17,765 nt of DNA. Source: Candidatus Woesebacteria bacterium RIFCSPHIGHO2_01_FULL_44_10. Its GTDB lineage: Bacteria; Patescibacteriota; Microgenomatia; UBA8517. A program made the position numbers and the translations under genes. The stretch lies in contig MGGO01000025.1 in the NCBI GenBank assembly GCA_001792465.1, positions 1 through 17,765 on the forward strand, written 5' to 3'. The notes beneath the pieces are model-generated. The model saw only the letters and a list, made by a program, of their open reading frames with translations, did no database searches and had not been told where the DNA came from. Positions 1 to 6,875 of this stretch are shown here, piece by piece. How positions within the stretch are numbered: position 1 is the first letter of the stretch; each line of letters opens with the position of its first letter.

Positions 1-8
1 GAAGCCAT

Positions 9-746
9 CTATGCCTCATTAGCTTTTATTATAGCAGGGTTAATCTTAATTCCCGCCTCTTGAATAATTTGGATGTGGGCCTTGGTGATTTCCCATACTT
101 CGTTCGCGGCTCTTTTCTTTCCAGACTTCCCAAGGTAATCTACCAAAGCCCGTGAGCGAGCAGCGGAGCGTTTTTTGACAATTTTTTCGATTGTTTCAGA
201 ATGCCTTGATAAATCATTGCCAAACACCAGAGCAAAATGGTCTCCCTGCAGGTTATCTACCCACCTAGCAACCAAAGTTTCCAACAAGTTTTCTTTCTCG
301 CTAACTCCCTCAAACTCGTCAAACCATCCAAGTAAGAGCTTCGCTTCTCGCGATGGTAGCGAGCTTGTCAGTTTAATAAAGTCTTTTCGTTCATCCATCT
401 TCCCCTCATCCAACCGTCCATGAATTTTAACTGCCAAAGAAATATCTCCCATCTCTGTTTCACCAATATCGTGAGCCCAAAGCCGCTCGTAAATCTCCTC
501 GGAATCTACCAGTTTATTTAAATTTGGGCAAATTCTCCTTAGTTGCATCCACAATCCAATACAAGCCCAGACGTGTCCCGGCACCGACTCAAATTTTCCT
601 TTTGAGAAAACAAAATTATTAATATCCTCCTGATCAGCAAAAGACGACATGTAAGGTGTTTTTCCCCATCTGGTTTGCCAATTACCTGGATAAACTCCAG
701 CCAAAAAGGAATAAATTTGTTTCAGCATTTGTAATTTACTCGCCAT
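9..746 (-). CDS. HD-domain phosphohydrolase, YfbR/HDDC2-like
   Basis: This 245-residue cytoplasmic protein has the metal-binding pattern of the HD superfamily: H58 (in PGHVW), H92-D93 (AHDIGE), then G100-D101, and a late Asp at 164 in RWVDNLQGD. The HDxxE...GD spacing and the late Asp match the HD_3 group that contains YfbR 5'-deoxynucleotidase and HDDC2, which remove phosphate from deoxynucleoside monophosphates. The substrate here is inferred, not seen. The ATG at 746 lies 7 nt after an extended -10 box, so the message may be leaderless. The gene follows the two small membrane protein genes with only 18 nt between, and no terminator is visible there, so read-through from the long operon is also possible. 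The stop TAG is 9 nt from the window edge. Confidence 0.8.
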   Translation of the reverse strand: MASKLQMLKQIYSFLAGVYPGNWQTRWGKTPYMSSFADQEDINNFVFSKGKFESVPGHVWACIGLWMQLRRICPNLNKLVDSEEIYERLWAHDIGETEMGDISLAVKIHGRLDEGKMDERKDFIKLTSSLPSREAKLLLGWFDEFEGVSEKENLLETLVARWVDNLQGDHFALVFGNDLSRHSETIEKIVKKRSAARSRALVDYLGKSGKKRAANEVWEITKAHIQIIQEAGIKINPAIIKANEA

Positions 747-753
747 TAACAGA

Positions 754-762
754 AGTATAACA
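754..762 (-). promoter_or_regulatory. Extended -10 promoter for the HD hydrolase
   Basis: The minus strand reads TG-T-TATACT, an extended -10 element matching consensus at five of six core positions. It is followed by 7 nt and then the ATG at 746. The expected transcription start falls on or next to the start codon, so no Shine-Dalgarno leader would be present. No good -35 box is visible. Confidence 0.5.
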
Positions 763-764
763 AA

Positions 765-890
765 TTATTTTTTCTTACTAGAAGTTTGGCGGAGTTGAGG
801 GTAGATGACAATGGCCATCGCCAAAGCCATGATTGCCAGAGCCAAAATGCCCGTATTATATAGTTGTAAAAAAAGCTCGCTGACAGTCAT
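765..890 (-). CDS. Very small single-span membrane protein (41 aa)
   Basis: An ATG at 890 opens a 41-codon frame ending in TAA at 765. The product starts with a short polar stretch (MTVSELFLQLYN), has one strongly hydrophobic segment at about residues 14-31 rich in Ala, Ile, Leu and Met, and ends in a basic tail (QLRQTSSKKK). That is the layout of a small inner-membrane protein with a positive cytoplasmic tail. Its ATG overlaps the TGA of the preceding gene as ATGA, and an AAGGA Shine-Dalgarno sequence sits about 8 nt upstream, so translation looks genuine and coupled. I do not recognise the family. It is the last gene of the eight-gene chain. Confidence 0.6.
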   Translation of the reverse strand: MTVSELFLQLYNTGILALAIMALAMAIVIYPQLRQTSSKKK

Positions 891-1105
891 TTTATCCGTT
901 CCTTAATTTTTAATACTAGCAAAGCCAGATAAGTAAATGCAAGGCCCCAAAATAAACCAACAAGCATCTTTAGTGGTGCTAACTTATCCTCTGGAATAGC
1001 CGGCGCCGGCAGAACGGCCACTATGAATGCAGATCTGGCCAGATCAAAATTGAATTTTGCAAGGCCATCAAGTTGTTCTTTATTTAATTTTCCGAGTGAA
1101 TACAT
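887..1105 (-). CDS. Small membrane protein of unknown function (72 aa)
   Basis: The protein begins with a polar, probably amphipathic helix (NKEQLDGLAKFNFDLARSA), then a moderately hydrophobic stretch at about 25-40, a Pro-rich turn (APAIPEDK), and a clear membrane segment at about 46-66 ending in a basic tail (KIKERIK). The layout recalls short bacterial membrane proteins that start with a LxKEQLDxLAKFxFDLA-type helix, but I cannot name a family. ATG at 1105 lies inside the 3' end of the Gpi18-like gene (26-nt overlap) with AGG seven nt before it. Its TGA overlaps the ATG of the 41-residue gene. The two small genes appear to be a translationally coupled pair. Confidence 0.65.
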   Translation of the reverse strand: MYSLGKLNKEQLDGLAKFNFDLARSAFIVAVLPAPAIPEDKLAPLKMLVGLFWGLAFTYLALLVLKIKERIK

Positions 1106-2246
1106 TGTATTGCCTAAACAAATAGATTAAGACTCCAATATTAATTGTAGACAAAATTTTCGCAAACCAGGTGTGGGTATAAAGAGCTTCCAAGGCCGGG
1201 ATCGAAGGGGCCCAGAAGAGGTGATAAAGATTCAATAAATGGGTGAGTGATAAAATAATATAGGGCAGGGCCACCCCGGGAGACATAAGCAATAAGGTCG
1301 CATAGGGGAAAAAGGGAAAGAGATAACGTTCGTGGACGCGAGTTAGAAACAGAAAAGTCACAAGTGAGACGACCGCCAATACAGACAGAAATCTTTTATC
1401 TGAATATTTCCTGATTAAACCATGTAACAATGTAACCATACCAACAATGACTATCATGAATCCCCAAGTCCGTGCCGACAAATTCCAGTAGAGGGTGCTG
1501 TCTAGTACCCTCCCCGGATTAACCAACCACCAGAAGTTAAAAGCGTTGGCGGTTAGATAACCAATCTCCCCCGGCAAAATTCTGTCCCGGTACAAATTAA
1601 ACAACCAACTAAACAAATTGTCTGTCGGGTGAAACCAAACCGAAACCGCAGCTGCAGTTACGCCAATGGCAATTACCGAATCTAACCACTTGCCTAAATG
1701 GTGCTTTTGTTTAAGTGCCACAAAACCCAGAATTGGGGCAAAAATTACAAGTGATGGCTTATACAAGATAGACAGACTATAAAAAATACTCATGCGAACC
1801 AGTTTTTTGTCTAAAAGCGCAAAAACAGCCAGCAAACCCAAAAAATTCACGACCGCATCGGTTTGGCCCCAAACTGCGGAGTTATACCAACTAACGGGGT
1901 TAACTAACCAAATAGCTGCCAGCCACCAACGCTTAGAATACTTATAGATAAGCCAGGCAATCCCCAAGTCGGCCAATATCCCGGGAATTTTGACCAGCCA
2001 CTCCATATTAGCGCCAAAAAACCAAGAAACGGCTCTTATGGTGGTAAATACTAAAATGTAAAGTGGAGGTTGGTTGGGTACGGAATAAGGCCAGTTGCTC
2101 CCCTCATAAAAATTTACCAGTCCCCGCTCAAAAGCCAAATTCGCCCAGCTGATATTGTTATTCAAATCCCCATGGTGGGCTAAACCAACTAAAGAAAGTC
2201 GCAAAACCAGAGCCAGTAGAAAAATAAAAATTAATTTCTTAGGCAA
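1080..2246 (-). CDS. Gpi18-like polytopic mannosyltransferase (GT-C)
   Basis: This 388-residue membrane protein has about ten hydrophobic segments. It carries the marks of the Gpi18/PIG-V-like and GT87 GT-C group: an acidic residue in the first outer loop (HHGD, D27), NQPPLY at 58-63, and NPVSWYNSAVWGQTD at 116-130. Such enzymes transfer a sugar, usually mannose, from a polyprenyl-phosphate donor on the outer membrane face; donor and acceptor here are unknown. The start codon is TTG at 2246. It is supported by a strong GGAGG Shine-Dalgarno sequence 4 nt upstream and by the lack of a better start. The gene overlaps the YfhO-like gene by 8 nt, so the two transferases are probably made together. 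Confidence 0.8.
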   Translation of the reverse strand: MPKKLIFIFLLALVLRLSLVGLAHHGDLNNNISWANLAFERGLVNFYEGSNWPYSVPNQPPLYILVFTTIRAVSWFFGANMEWLVKIPGILADLGIAWLIYKYSKRWWLAAIWLVNPVSWYNSAVWGQTDAVVNFLGLLAVFALLDKKLVRMSIFYSLSILYKPSLVIFAPILGFVALKQKHHLGKWLDSVIAIGVTAAAVSVWFHPTDNLFSWLFNLYRDRILPGEIGYLTANAFNFWWLVNPGRVLDSTLYWNLSARTWGFMIVIVGMVTLLHGLIRKYSDKRFLSVLAVVSLVTFLFLTRVHERYLFPFFPYATLLLMSPGVALPYIILSLTHLLNLYHLFWAPSIPALEALYTHTWFAKILSTINIGVLIYLFRQYNVFTRKIK

Positions 2247-4587
2247 TGAACCTCCGTTTGACTAAGTATAATCCCCACAACCCGACCGTAGCCAGGGAAA
2301 TTTTGGCGCCTGTGGCAAAACTTTGAGGGCGGTAGACAAATTCTACTTTCTCTTGCCCATCCTCAACGGGAACTGCCATAAGAGCAATGTTGGCGGTTTT
2401 TATTTCTCTTTCTTGCCCTTCTACAAAAGCTTTCCAACCGGGATAGTTAGCCCGGGAGAAAATTTTATAGTGGCCGGGAGAATCACAGTCAACAAAAACT
2501 TTTGTCGCCGGGGTATAATCCTCGGCAATCAACTTCTCGGCAATAACTTTAATGTCTTTTTCGCAAACAATCTCCTCCGGCAGCCATGAAGAACCCAGGT
2601 TGCCGGTGTTTTTATAGATTCTAACTGTGTCGATATTGGAAACCTCTTCAAAGTCATTCGGAATTATCCACGGAAATGGTCTGCCACCCTTACTGGGAAC
2701 GGACTTTTTGACGTCATGGTTAAGGGCCGCAAAATAGTCAATATCCAGAGTATCAAAAAGGGGAGATTTCGTCGCCTCAATATAGCTGTAGCGGGACAAA
2801 ACTTCGTCTTTTAGAGCTTTGGTGTTAATTAGGTTCAAGTATCTGGCGGTTGAAAGTGGAGTATGGGTAAACTGACCGGATGATGACTTCAAGCCGTAGG
2901 CGCTCCAAGTATTTTGGGGCAAAATTTCAGCTTTTTCTTTTTCAAATCGGTGTTCCCCTGTTTGGTTGACTAATTTGTCAATTGCCTGCGTTTCGGGAAA
3001 AACCCATTCTTTCTTAGTAAAAGACAAATACTTATCAAAAGAGGTACCGACACTAAGCGTTAAAAGGCCAACAGTAAAGATAAACAGTATCGTTTTATTC
3101 TTTATGAAAACAACAAAGAAAGCCAGTAAAACAACAAAAGCCGGAATTGCCAAATTGCGAAAAGCGGTATTCAGGTCAAGCATTTGTTTGGCAAAATCCT
3201 CAATCAGCAAAACTATTCCCACCCGGCCACTCTCAGTTATCAGCGGATCCCAGACATCAATCAAACTAAGCGTTTCCTTCATGTTTTGAAAAAAGCGGTA
3301 ACCCAGTAAAGTGCCGGCAACTAGAATGCCATAGCCAATAACGGGTACAGCTTTTTGCCAAAGTTTTGTTTTATTTTGACTCACCCAGTCAAAACCAAGC
3401 GCGGAAAGAACCGAAGCGGTAAAAGAAACAACAAATAAAACTCTCGTGTTGGCCGAAGCCGCAGAAATACCTTCTAAAAACTGGCTAATAGGGTTTTTGG
3501 TTGCCCAGGCAATTGCCAGTAAGATAAAAATTAAAAAGACAGCATTTCGTTTCCGGAAAGCAACTCGTGTAACCAAAGCTAACATAAAGAAAAAAATTCC
3601 AACGGCCGCAATGTTGAATGCAAAATTGTCATAACCCCCCACTCCCCAAATGTTAGCCGTTGCCGGATTCCCAAAATAGTCGGGCGCGAAAAAGGATACA
3701 AGTTTACCAAAAGGAAGATATTTAACATTAGCGGCTACAGCCGTGGTATCAAATTGACGGATAGACAGGTCAGACAGTTCTTTGGCCGGTAAGATTTGCA
3801 CTGCGGCTAGTGCCAGGCCGCTCATAACGCCTAAAAATAGCAATCCAGATTTTTTTAAAAAGTCAGTCTTGTTTTCAAAATGTCGCCACAGGAAATATAA
3901 ACCCGCGGCTGCAAGCGTATAGATTGAAGTTAAAGGATAACCGGAAAAAATTTGCAGAGCCAGAAAAAGACCAAATAAAAAACCGTAAATTATTTTTGGC
4001 TTGGCGACTATCTTGTCGACAAGCAGCAAAAGCAAAGGAAAGTAAATAAGGGTATAGACAATAGTGTTGTATTGCAGCCAAACCAGAACATAACCGCTAA
4101 AAGCAAATAAAAGGCCACCAAAAAGACTAGCGCGGCGGGAAAGCTTTAAATTTCGCAAAAAAAGATAGGTCGTCAAAATCAAAAGCGGGATCTGTAAAAT
4201 TACCTGCAGCGCCCAGGCAGTAAGATTATCCAAAACAAAAAAGAAAATATTTACGGGGTTGGCTAGTGCAGCTTGAAAATTAGCAAAAAGCGGTACTCCC
4301 AGCAAAATCGTATCATCCCAAAGCGGCAGGTGACCAGTCTTCATTATATTCATTCCCAAAATTCGCCAGGGATAGATAATGGAGAAAACGTCACTGGGTA
4401 AAGGATTTTTAACAGGAATCCTAAAATTATCAAGCCAGGGATAATACGCCCCAGTCAAAATATCCGCAGGGATAGGTATCGCCCCCTCAAAAAAGAATTT
4501 TCTGAAAACAAGCAAAGTTAACCCCACCGGCACCAACCACATCCACCAATCCTCAAATTTAAAAAATTTAGTAAATTTAACCTTCAT
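2239..4587 (-). CDS. YfhO-family membrane glycosyltransferase
   Basis: This 782-residue polytopic protein matches the YfhO family (GT-C fold). Its first outer loop contains PADILTGAYYPW (D42) and PSDVFSIIYPWR (D66), followed by GHLPLWDD...GVPLFANFQAALANPVN at about 85-113, which is the characteristic YfhO block. A dozen or more membrane segments follow. The C-terminal part (about residues 510-750) is a soluble outer domain, and a last membrane helix ends in a basic tail (KRRFIA). Known YfhO proteins glycosylate cell-wall polymers such as lipoteichoic acid in Gram-positives; for CPR cells the acceptor is unknown. ATG at 4587 overlaps the TGA of the upstream HD gene as ATGA. Confidence 0.85.
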   Translation of the reverse strand: MKVKFTKFFKFEDWWMWLVPVGLTLLVFRKFFFEGAIPIPADILTGAYYPWLDNFRIPVKNPLPSDVFSIIYPWRILGMNIMKTGHLPLWDDTILLGVPLFANFQAALANPVNIFFFVLDNLTAWALQVILQIPLLILTTYLFLRNLKLSRRASLFGGLLFAFSGYVLVWLQYNTIVYTLIYFPLLLLLVDKIVAKPKIIYGFLFGLFLALQIFSGYPLTSIYTLAAAGLYFLWRHFENKTDFLKKSGLLFLGVMSGLALAAVQILPAKELSDLSIRQFDTTAVAANVKYLPFGKLVSFFAPDYFGNPATANIWGVGGYDNFAFNIAAVGIFFFMLALVTRVAFRKRNAVFLIFILLAIAWATKNPISQFLEGISAASANTRVLFVVSFTASVLSALGFDWVSQNKTKLWQKAVPVIGYGILVAGTLLGYRFFQNMKETLSLIDVWDPLITESGRVGIVLLIEDFAKQMLDLNTAFRNLAIPAFVVLLAFFVVFIKNKTILFIFTVGLLTLSVGTSFDKYLSFTKKEWVFPETQAIDKLVNQTGEHRFEKEKAEILPQNTWSAYGLKSSSGQFTHTPLSTARYLNLINTKALKDEVLSRYSYIEATKSPLFDTLDIDYFAALNHDVKKSVPSKGGRPFPWIIPNDFEEVSNIDTVRIYKNTGNLGSSWLPEEIVCEKDIKVIAEKLIAEDYTPATKVFVDCDSPGHYKIFSRANYPGWKAFVEGQEREIKTANIALMAVPVEDGQEKVEFVYRPQSFATGAKISLATVGLWGLYLVKRRFIA
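2251..2255 (-). promoter_or_regulatory. Shine-Dalgarno GGAGG deciding a TTG start
   Basis: The minus strand reads GGAGG-TTCA-TTG. This is the best ribosome binding site I see in the window. It lies inside the end of the YfhO-like gene and supports TTG at 2246 as the start of the Gpi18-like gene. It also shows that this organism uses Shine-Dalgarno initiation inside operons. Confidence 0.65.
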
Positions 4588-5579
4588 AAAAATGCTATTT
4601 TGTAATACTGTCCACTTTTGCCTTTCTCAAAAATATCAATCCAGTGTTTTAGTTCTTGAGCAAAATCGCGATCAACTTTCGAAAGCCTTACTTTATGACC
4701 TTCAGTTAAAACGGTCGGGTCAAAAAACCGTGCCTTTAATTTAACATGGTGAAAATCGTGATCTTCTTGAGAACCATTCTTTACAATAAACGGTTTCAGG
4801 AAAATATTCACATATTGAGCTGGAATTCTATTTCTGTTTCTTTTAAATTTGGTTAACAAAAAACTATCGTTTTCGAAAAGATCGTCTTCAGTAATCCACC
4901 CGTCTTTGACGCCCAAGCGAATCATTTCAATAACTGCTTGATAAACTACCGCCACGCTGGGCTCGTAAATCACAAACCACATTGCTTGAAGGCCGGTCAA
5001 AGCAAACTCTTTAGTTACTTTTGTGTTTGTAAAAACAACATCTCGGCCTTCCAACCTTATTGCCTTGAGAGCCTTTAACCCCAGAGAGCGCTTTTTATTA
5101 GTTGCGCCAACATAGTCTCTGATTGCATAATCAAATCTGTCAGCACCAATATCTGGCAAAGACTTCTTTATTTCTGGATAATCGTCTGGGTTCCCAATCC
5201 TGATCTTGTGGCGGCGAAGTATCTTATTTATATCTTCCCAATCGTCAATTCGGTGGCGATTGCGTTCATGATAATCTTCGTACTCATCCGACATCGCCAT
5301 GTCCACCATATGTGAAAGGGCGGCGTGGCCAACATCGTGAAGAAGTCCAGCTATTTGAGTTTCCAAATCTACCCCCAGTGTTTTCAAAACCCACCAAACC
5401 CCGATTGAGTGCTCGTATCGAGAGATTTGATATTTATCAAGGTAAATAAAATTTACCCCGCCATATTGATTTATTTTTTTGAGTCTCTGGAAAGGTCTAC
5501 TTCTAATCAACTCCAGAATCATCGGATCATCAATTCTGATTTGACCATAGATTCTATCCTCAAAAACCATTGACTTCAT
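4584..5579 (-). CDS. HD-superfamily phosphohydrolase, SAMHD1/COG1078-like
   Basis: The 331-residue protein shows the COG1078 hallmarks in order: a PFQRLKKINQYG motif (29-40), SRYEHSIG with the first metal ligand H57, LLHDVGHAALSH with H81-D82, and IGADRFDYAIRD with the fourth ligand D147. The family includes SAMHD1 and bacterial dNTP triphosphohydrolases; some members act on other phosphoesters, so dNTP hydrolysis is inferred. ATG at 5579 is 10 nt after the VTT gene stop, the largest gap in this operon, and a second in-frame ATG lies three codons later (MVFEDR). The TGA overlaps the next ATG. Its position between glycan genes is odd for a nucleotide enzyme. It may be a defence or nucleotide-pool gene carried along. 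Confidence 0.85.
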   Translation of the reverse strand: MKSMVFEDRIYGQIRIDDPMILELIRSRPFQRLKKINQYGGVNFIYLDKYQISRYEHSIGVWWVLKTLGVDLETQIAGLLHDVGHAALSHMVDMAMSDEYEDYHERNRHRIDDWEDINKILRRHKIRIGNPDDYPEIKKSLPDIGADRFDYAIRDYVGATNKKRSLGLKALKAIRLEGRDVVFTNTKVTKEFALTGLQAMWFVIYEPSVAVVYQAVIEMIRLGVKDGWITEDDLFENDSFLLTKFKRNRNRIPAQYVNIFLKPFIVKNGSQEDHDFHHVKLKARFFDPTVLTEGHKVRLSKVDRDFAQELKHWIDIFEKGKSGQYYKIAFL

Positions 5580-5589
5580 ACTCTATTTC

Positions 5590-6111
5590 TTAAATAGCCT
5601 TGCCAAAGAAAGTTACAACGCCGCTACCAAGTAATAAAAACCTAACAAATTTCCCCAAGAAAGTTGGGATAATATAACTCCTGTAAGTAAATTCCAAGTA
5701 ACCGGCAATTACTCCAATAATGTCGTATGGGAATGGAATCAAAGACCAAACAAACAACGCCCATGGCCCCCACCTATGTAATCCCTTCTCAACTCGTTCA
5801 ATTTTCTTTGACCTTGGAAAAACTACATCCCCATTTCTACCTACCACAAATGCGACACTATCATTGGTGGCCATGCCGGCAGCAGTTGCAAAAGCAAGCA
5901 GTGCCACATTCATGTGCCGCGATAATGAAGGAACCAGAAAGGTACCGGGCCCAAAAAGGTTAAAGATATAGACTCCCAAATATCCAAATTTCAAAAAGAG
6001 TTCTGGTCTAAATATACCTAGAAGACCTAAAGAGAATAACGCTCCCCATAAAACTATAGTTATTTTTTTAAAAGTTTTTGATCGCAAGAAAAAAACAACT
6101 CTTTTTTTCAT
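5590..6111 (-). CDS. VTT/DedA-like membrane protein
   Basis: The 173-residue membrane protein carries the VTT (SNARE-associated) pattern: an N-terminal membrane helix, GMATNDSVAFVVGR at about 79-92, a conserved amphipathic segment ERVEKGLHRWGPWALF, then IPFPYD (125-130) and a glycine-rich pair of helices (GVIAGYLEF, GKFVRFLLLG). DedA/VTT proteins act in membrane homeostasis, and several are lipid or polyprenyl-phosphate flippases. A role in returning carrier lipid would suit this glycan locus but is inference. An ATG 12 codons upstream (6147) is also in frame. I prefer 6111 because it gives the ATGA overlap seen at most junctions here and removes a highly basic non-membrane extension. Confidence 0.75.
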   Translation of the reverse strand: MKKRVVFFLRSKTFKKITIVLWGALFSLGLLGIFRPELFLKFGYLGVYIFNLFGPGTFLVPSLSRHMNVALLAFATAAGMATNDSVAFVVGRNGDVVFPRSKKIERVEKGLHRWGPWALFVWSLIPFPYDIIGVIAGYLEFTYRSYIIPTFLGKFVRFLLLGSGVVTFFGKAI

Positions 6112-6875
6112 CTTGCTCTTACTCTTTCTTCCCGATTTGCAAGGCAAGATTCTATTTCTCTATTTACCAATATCGTCAAAAGAGGGTCAGCTTCAACCAC
6201 TTTTCTCAAACGTCCCCTAAAGTATCTGAACCATTCATTGTCCTGATCATATAATGGCATCCCTGTCAGTGCGGTTGAGGCGTCCATTGCTGCTACGTCA
6301 AAATCAAAAACATTTGTATCTATTGCATCTGCCACATTTTCAATCGAATCTAGAGAAAAAATAGACAGATGTGGTTCCTCCCCAAAATCTCGTGTTTTCC
6401 ATTGACTTTTTAAGCCATCGTCCATTGATCGAATCAGCTTTCTATTCTCAGGTTCCAAAGTTAAAATATATTCCCCGACTAATAGAACATCAGCATCCAA
6501 ATTACGTGGGTCGTTATATTGAATAGAGCCATAAACAATTATATGGAAACCTTTTGACCGTAACCACCCATCTCTATCATTAACATTAAAGAAAAATCTT
6601 AAATAGTCACGAACCTGGGCGACAATATCTTTAGGAGATTCTTTAGCTTTCCGAAAGTAACCATCCAAGTCATCTATTGTTCTTTGGTTCAAAGTTCTTT
6701 CACTGTTCAAAAGCCTTTGTAATATATCAGTAGAATCTTTCAGCTCACCTCCACCTTCTGTCACGGCCTCTTTCAAAAACTTAACATAACTGTCAACCCT
6801 CTCAGGATAAAGGCTTTTCAACTGCTCCATTTTATCTTGTGAGATTTCAAACTCAATATCCCGTGCTTCACTCAT
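6108..6875 (-). CDS. Nucleotidyltransferase-fold protein, putative
   Basis: This 255-residue soluble protein has a mostly helical N-terminal region (1-100). A pol-beta-type nucleotidyltransferase core follows: VYGSIQYNDP at 114-123 and LDADVLLV at 126-133, giving the GS...DxD pattern with D127 and D129 as likely metal ligands. A third acidic residue could be D191 or D193 (FDFDVAAMD). The family transfers nucleotides to small molecules, RNA or proteins; I cannot say which here. No HEPN partner gene is adjacent, so the usual MNT-HEPN toxin-antitoxin arrangement is not supported. ATG at 6875 overlaps the TGA of the GT39 gene, and its own TGA overlaps the VTT gene ATG. Confidence 0.6.
   Translation of the reverse strand: MSEARDIEFEISQDKMEQLKSLYPERVDSYVKFLKEAVTEGGGELKDSTDILQRLLNSERTLNQRTIDDLDGYFRKAKESPKDIVAQVRDYLRFFFNVNDRDGWLRSKGFHIIVYGSIQYNDPRNLDADVLLVGEYILTLEPENRKLIRSMDDGLKSQWKTRDFGEEPHLSIFSLDSIENVADAIDTNVFDFDVAAMDASTALTGMPLYDQDNEWFRYFRGRLRKVVEADPLLTILVNREIESCLANREERVRAR

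Noticed and set aside
6112..6147. Longer N-terminus for the VTT protein starting at 6147
   Set aside because: It would add a short Lys/Arg/Ser-rich stretch and a 40-nt overlap; the ATG at 6111 gives the ATGA junction typical of this locus.
6108..6875. MNT-HEPN toxin-antitoxin pair
   Set aside because: The neighbours are a GT39 enzyme and a VTT membrane protein; no HEPN RxxxxH protein is next to it.
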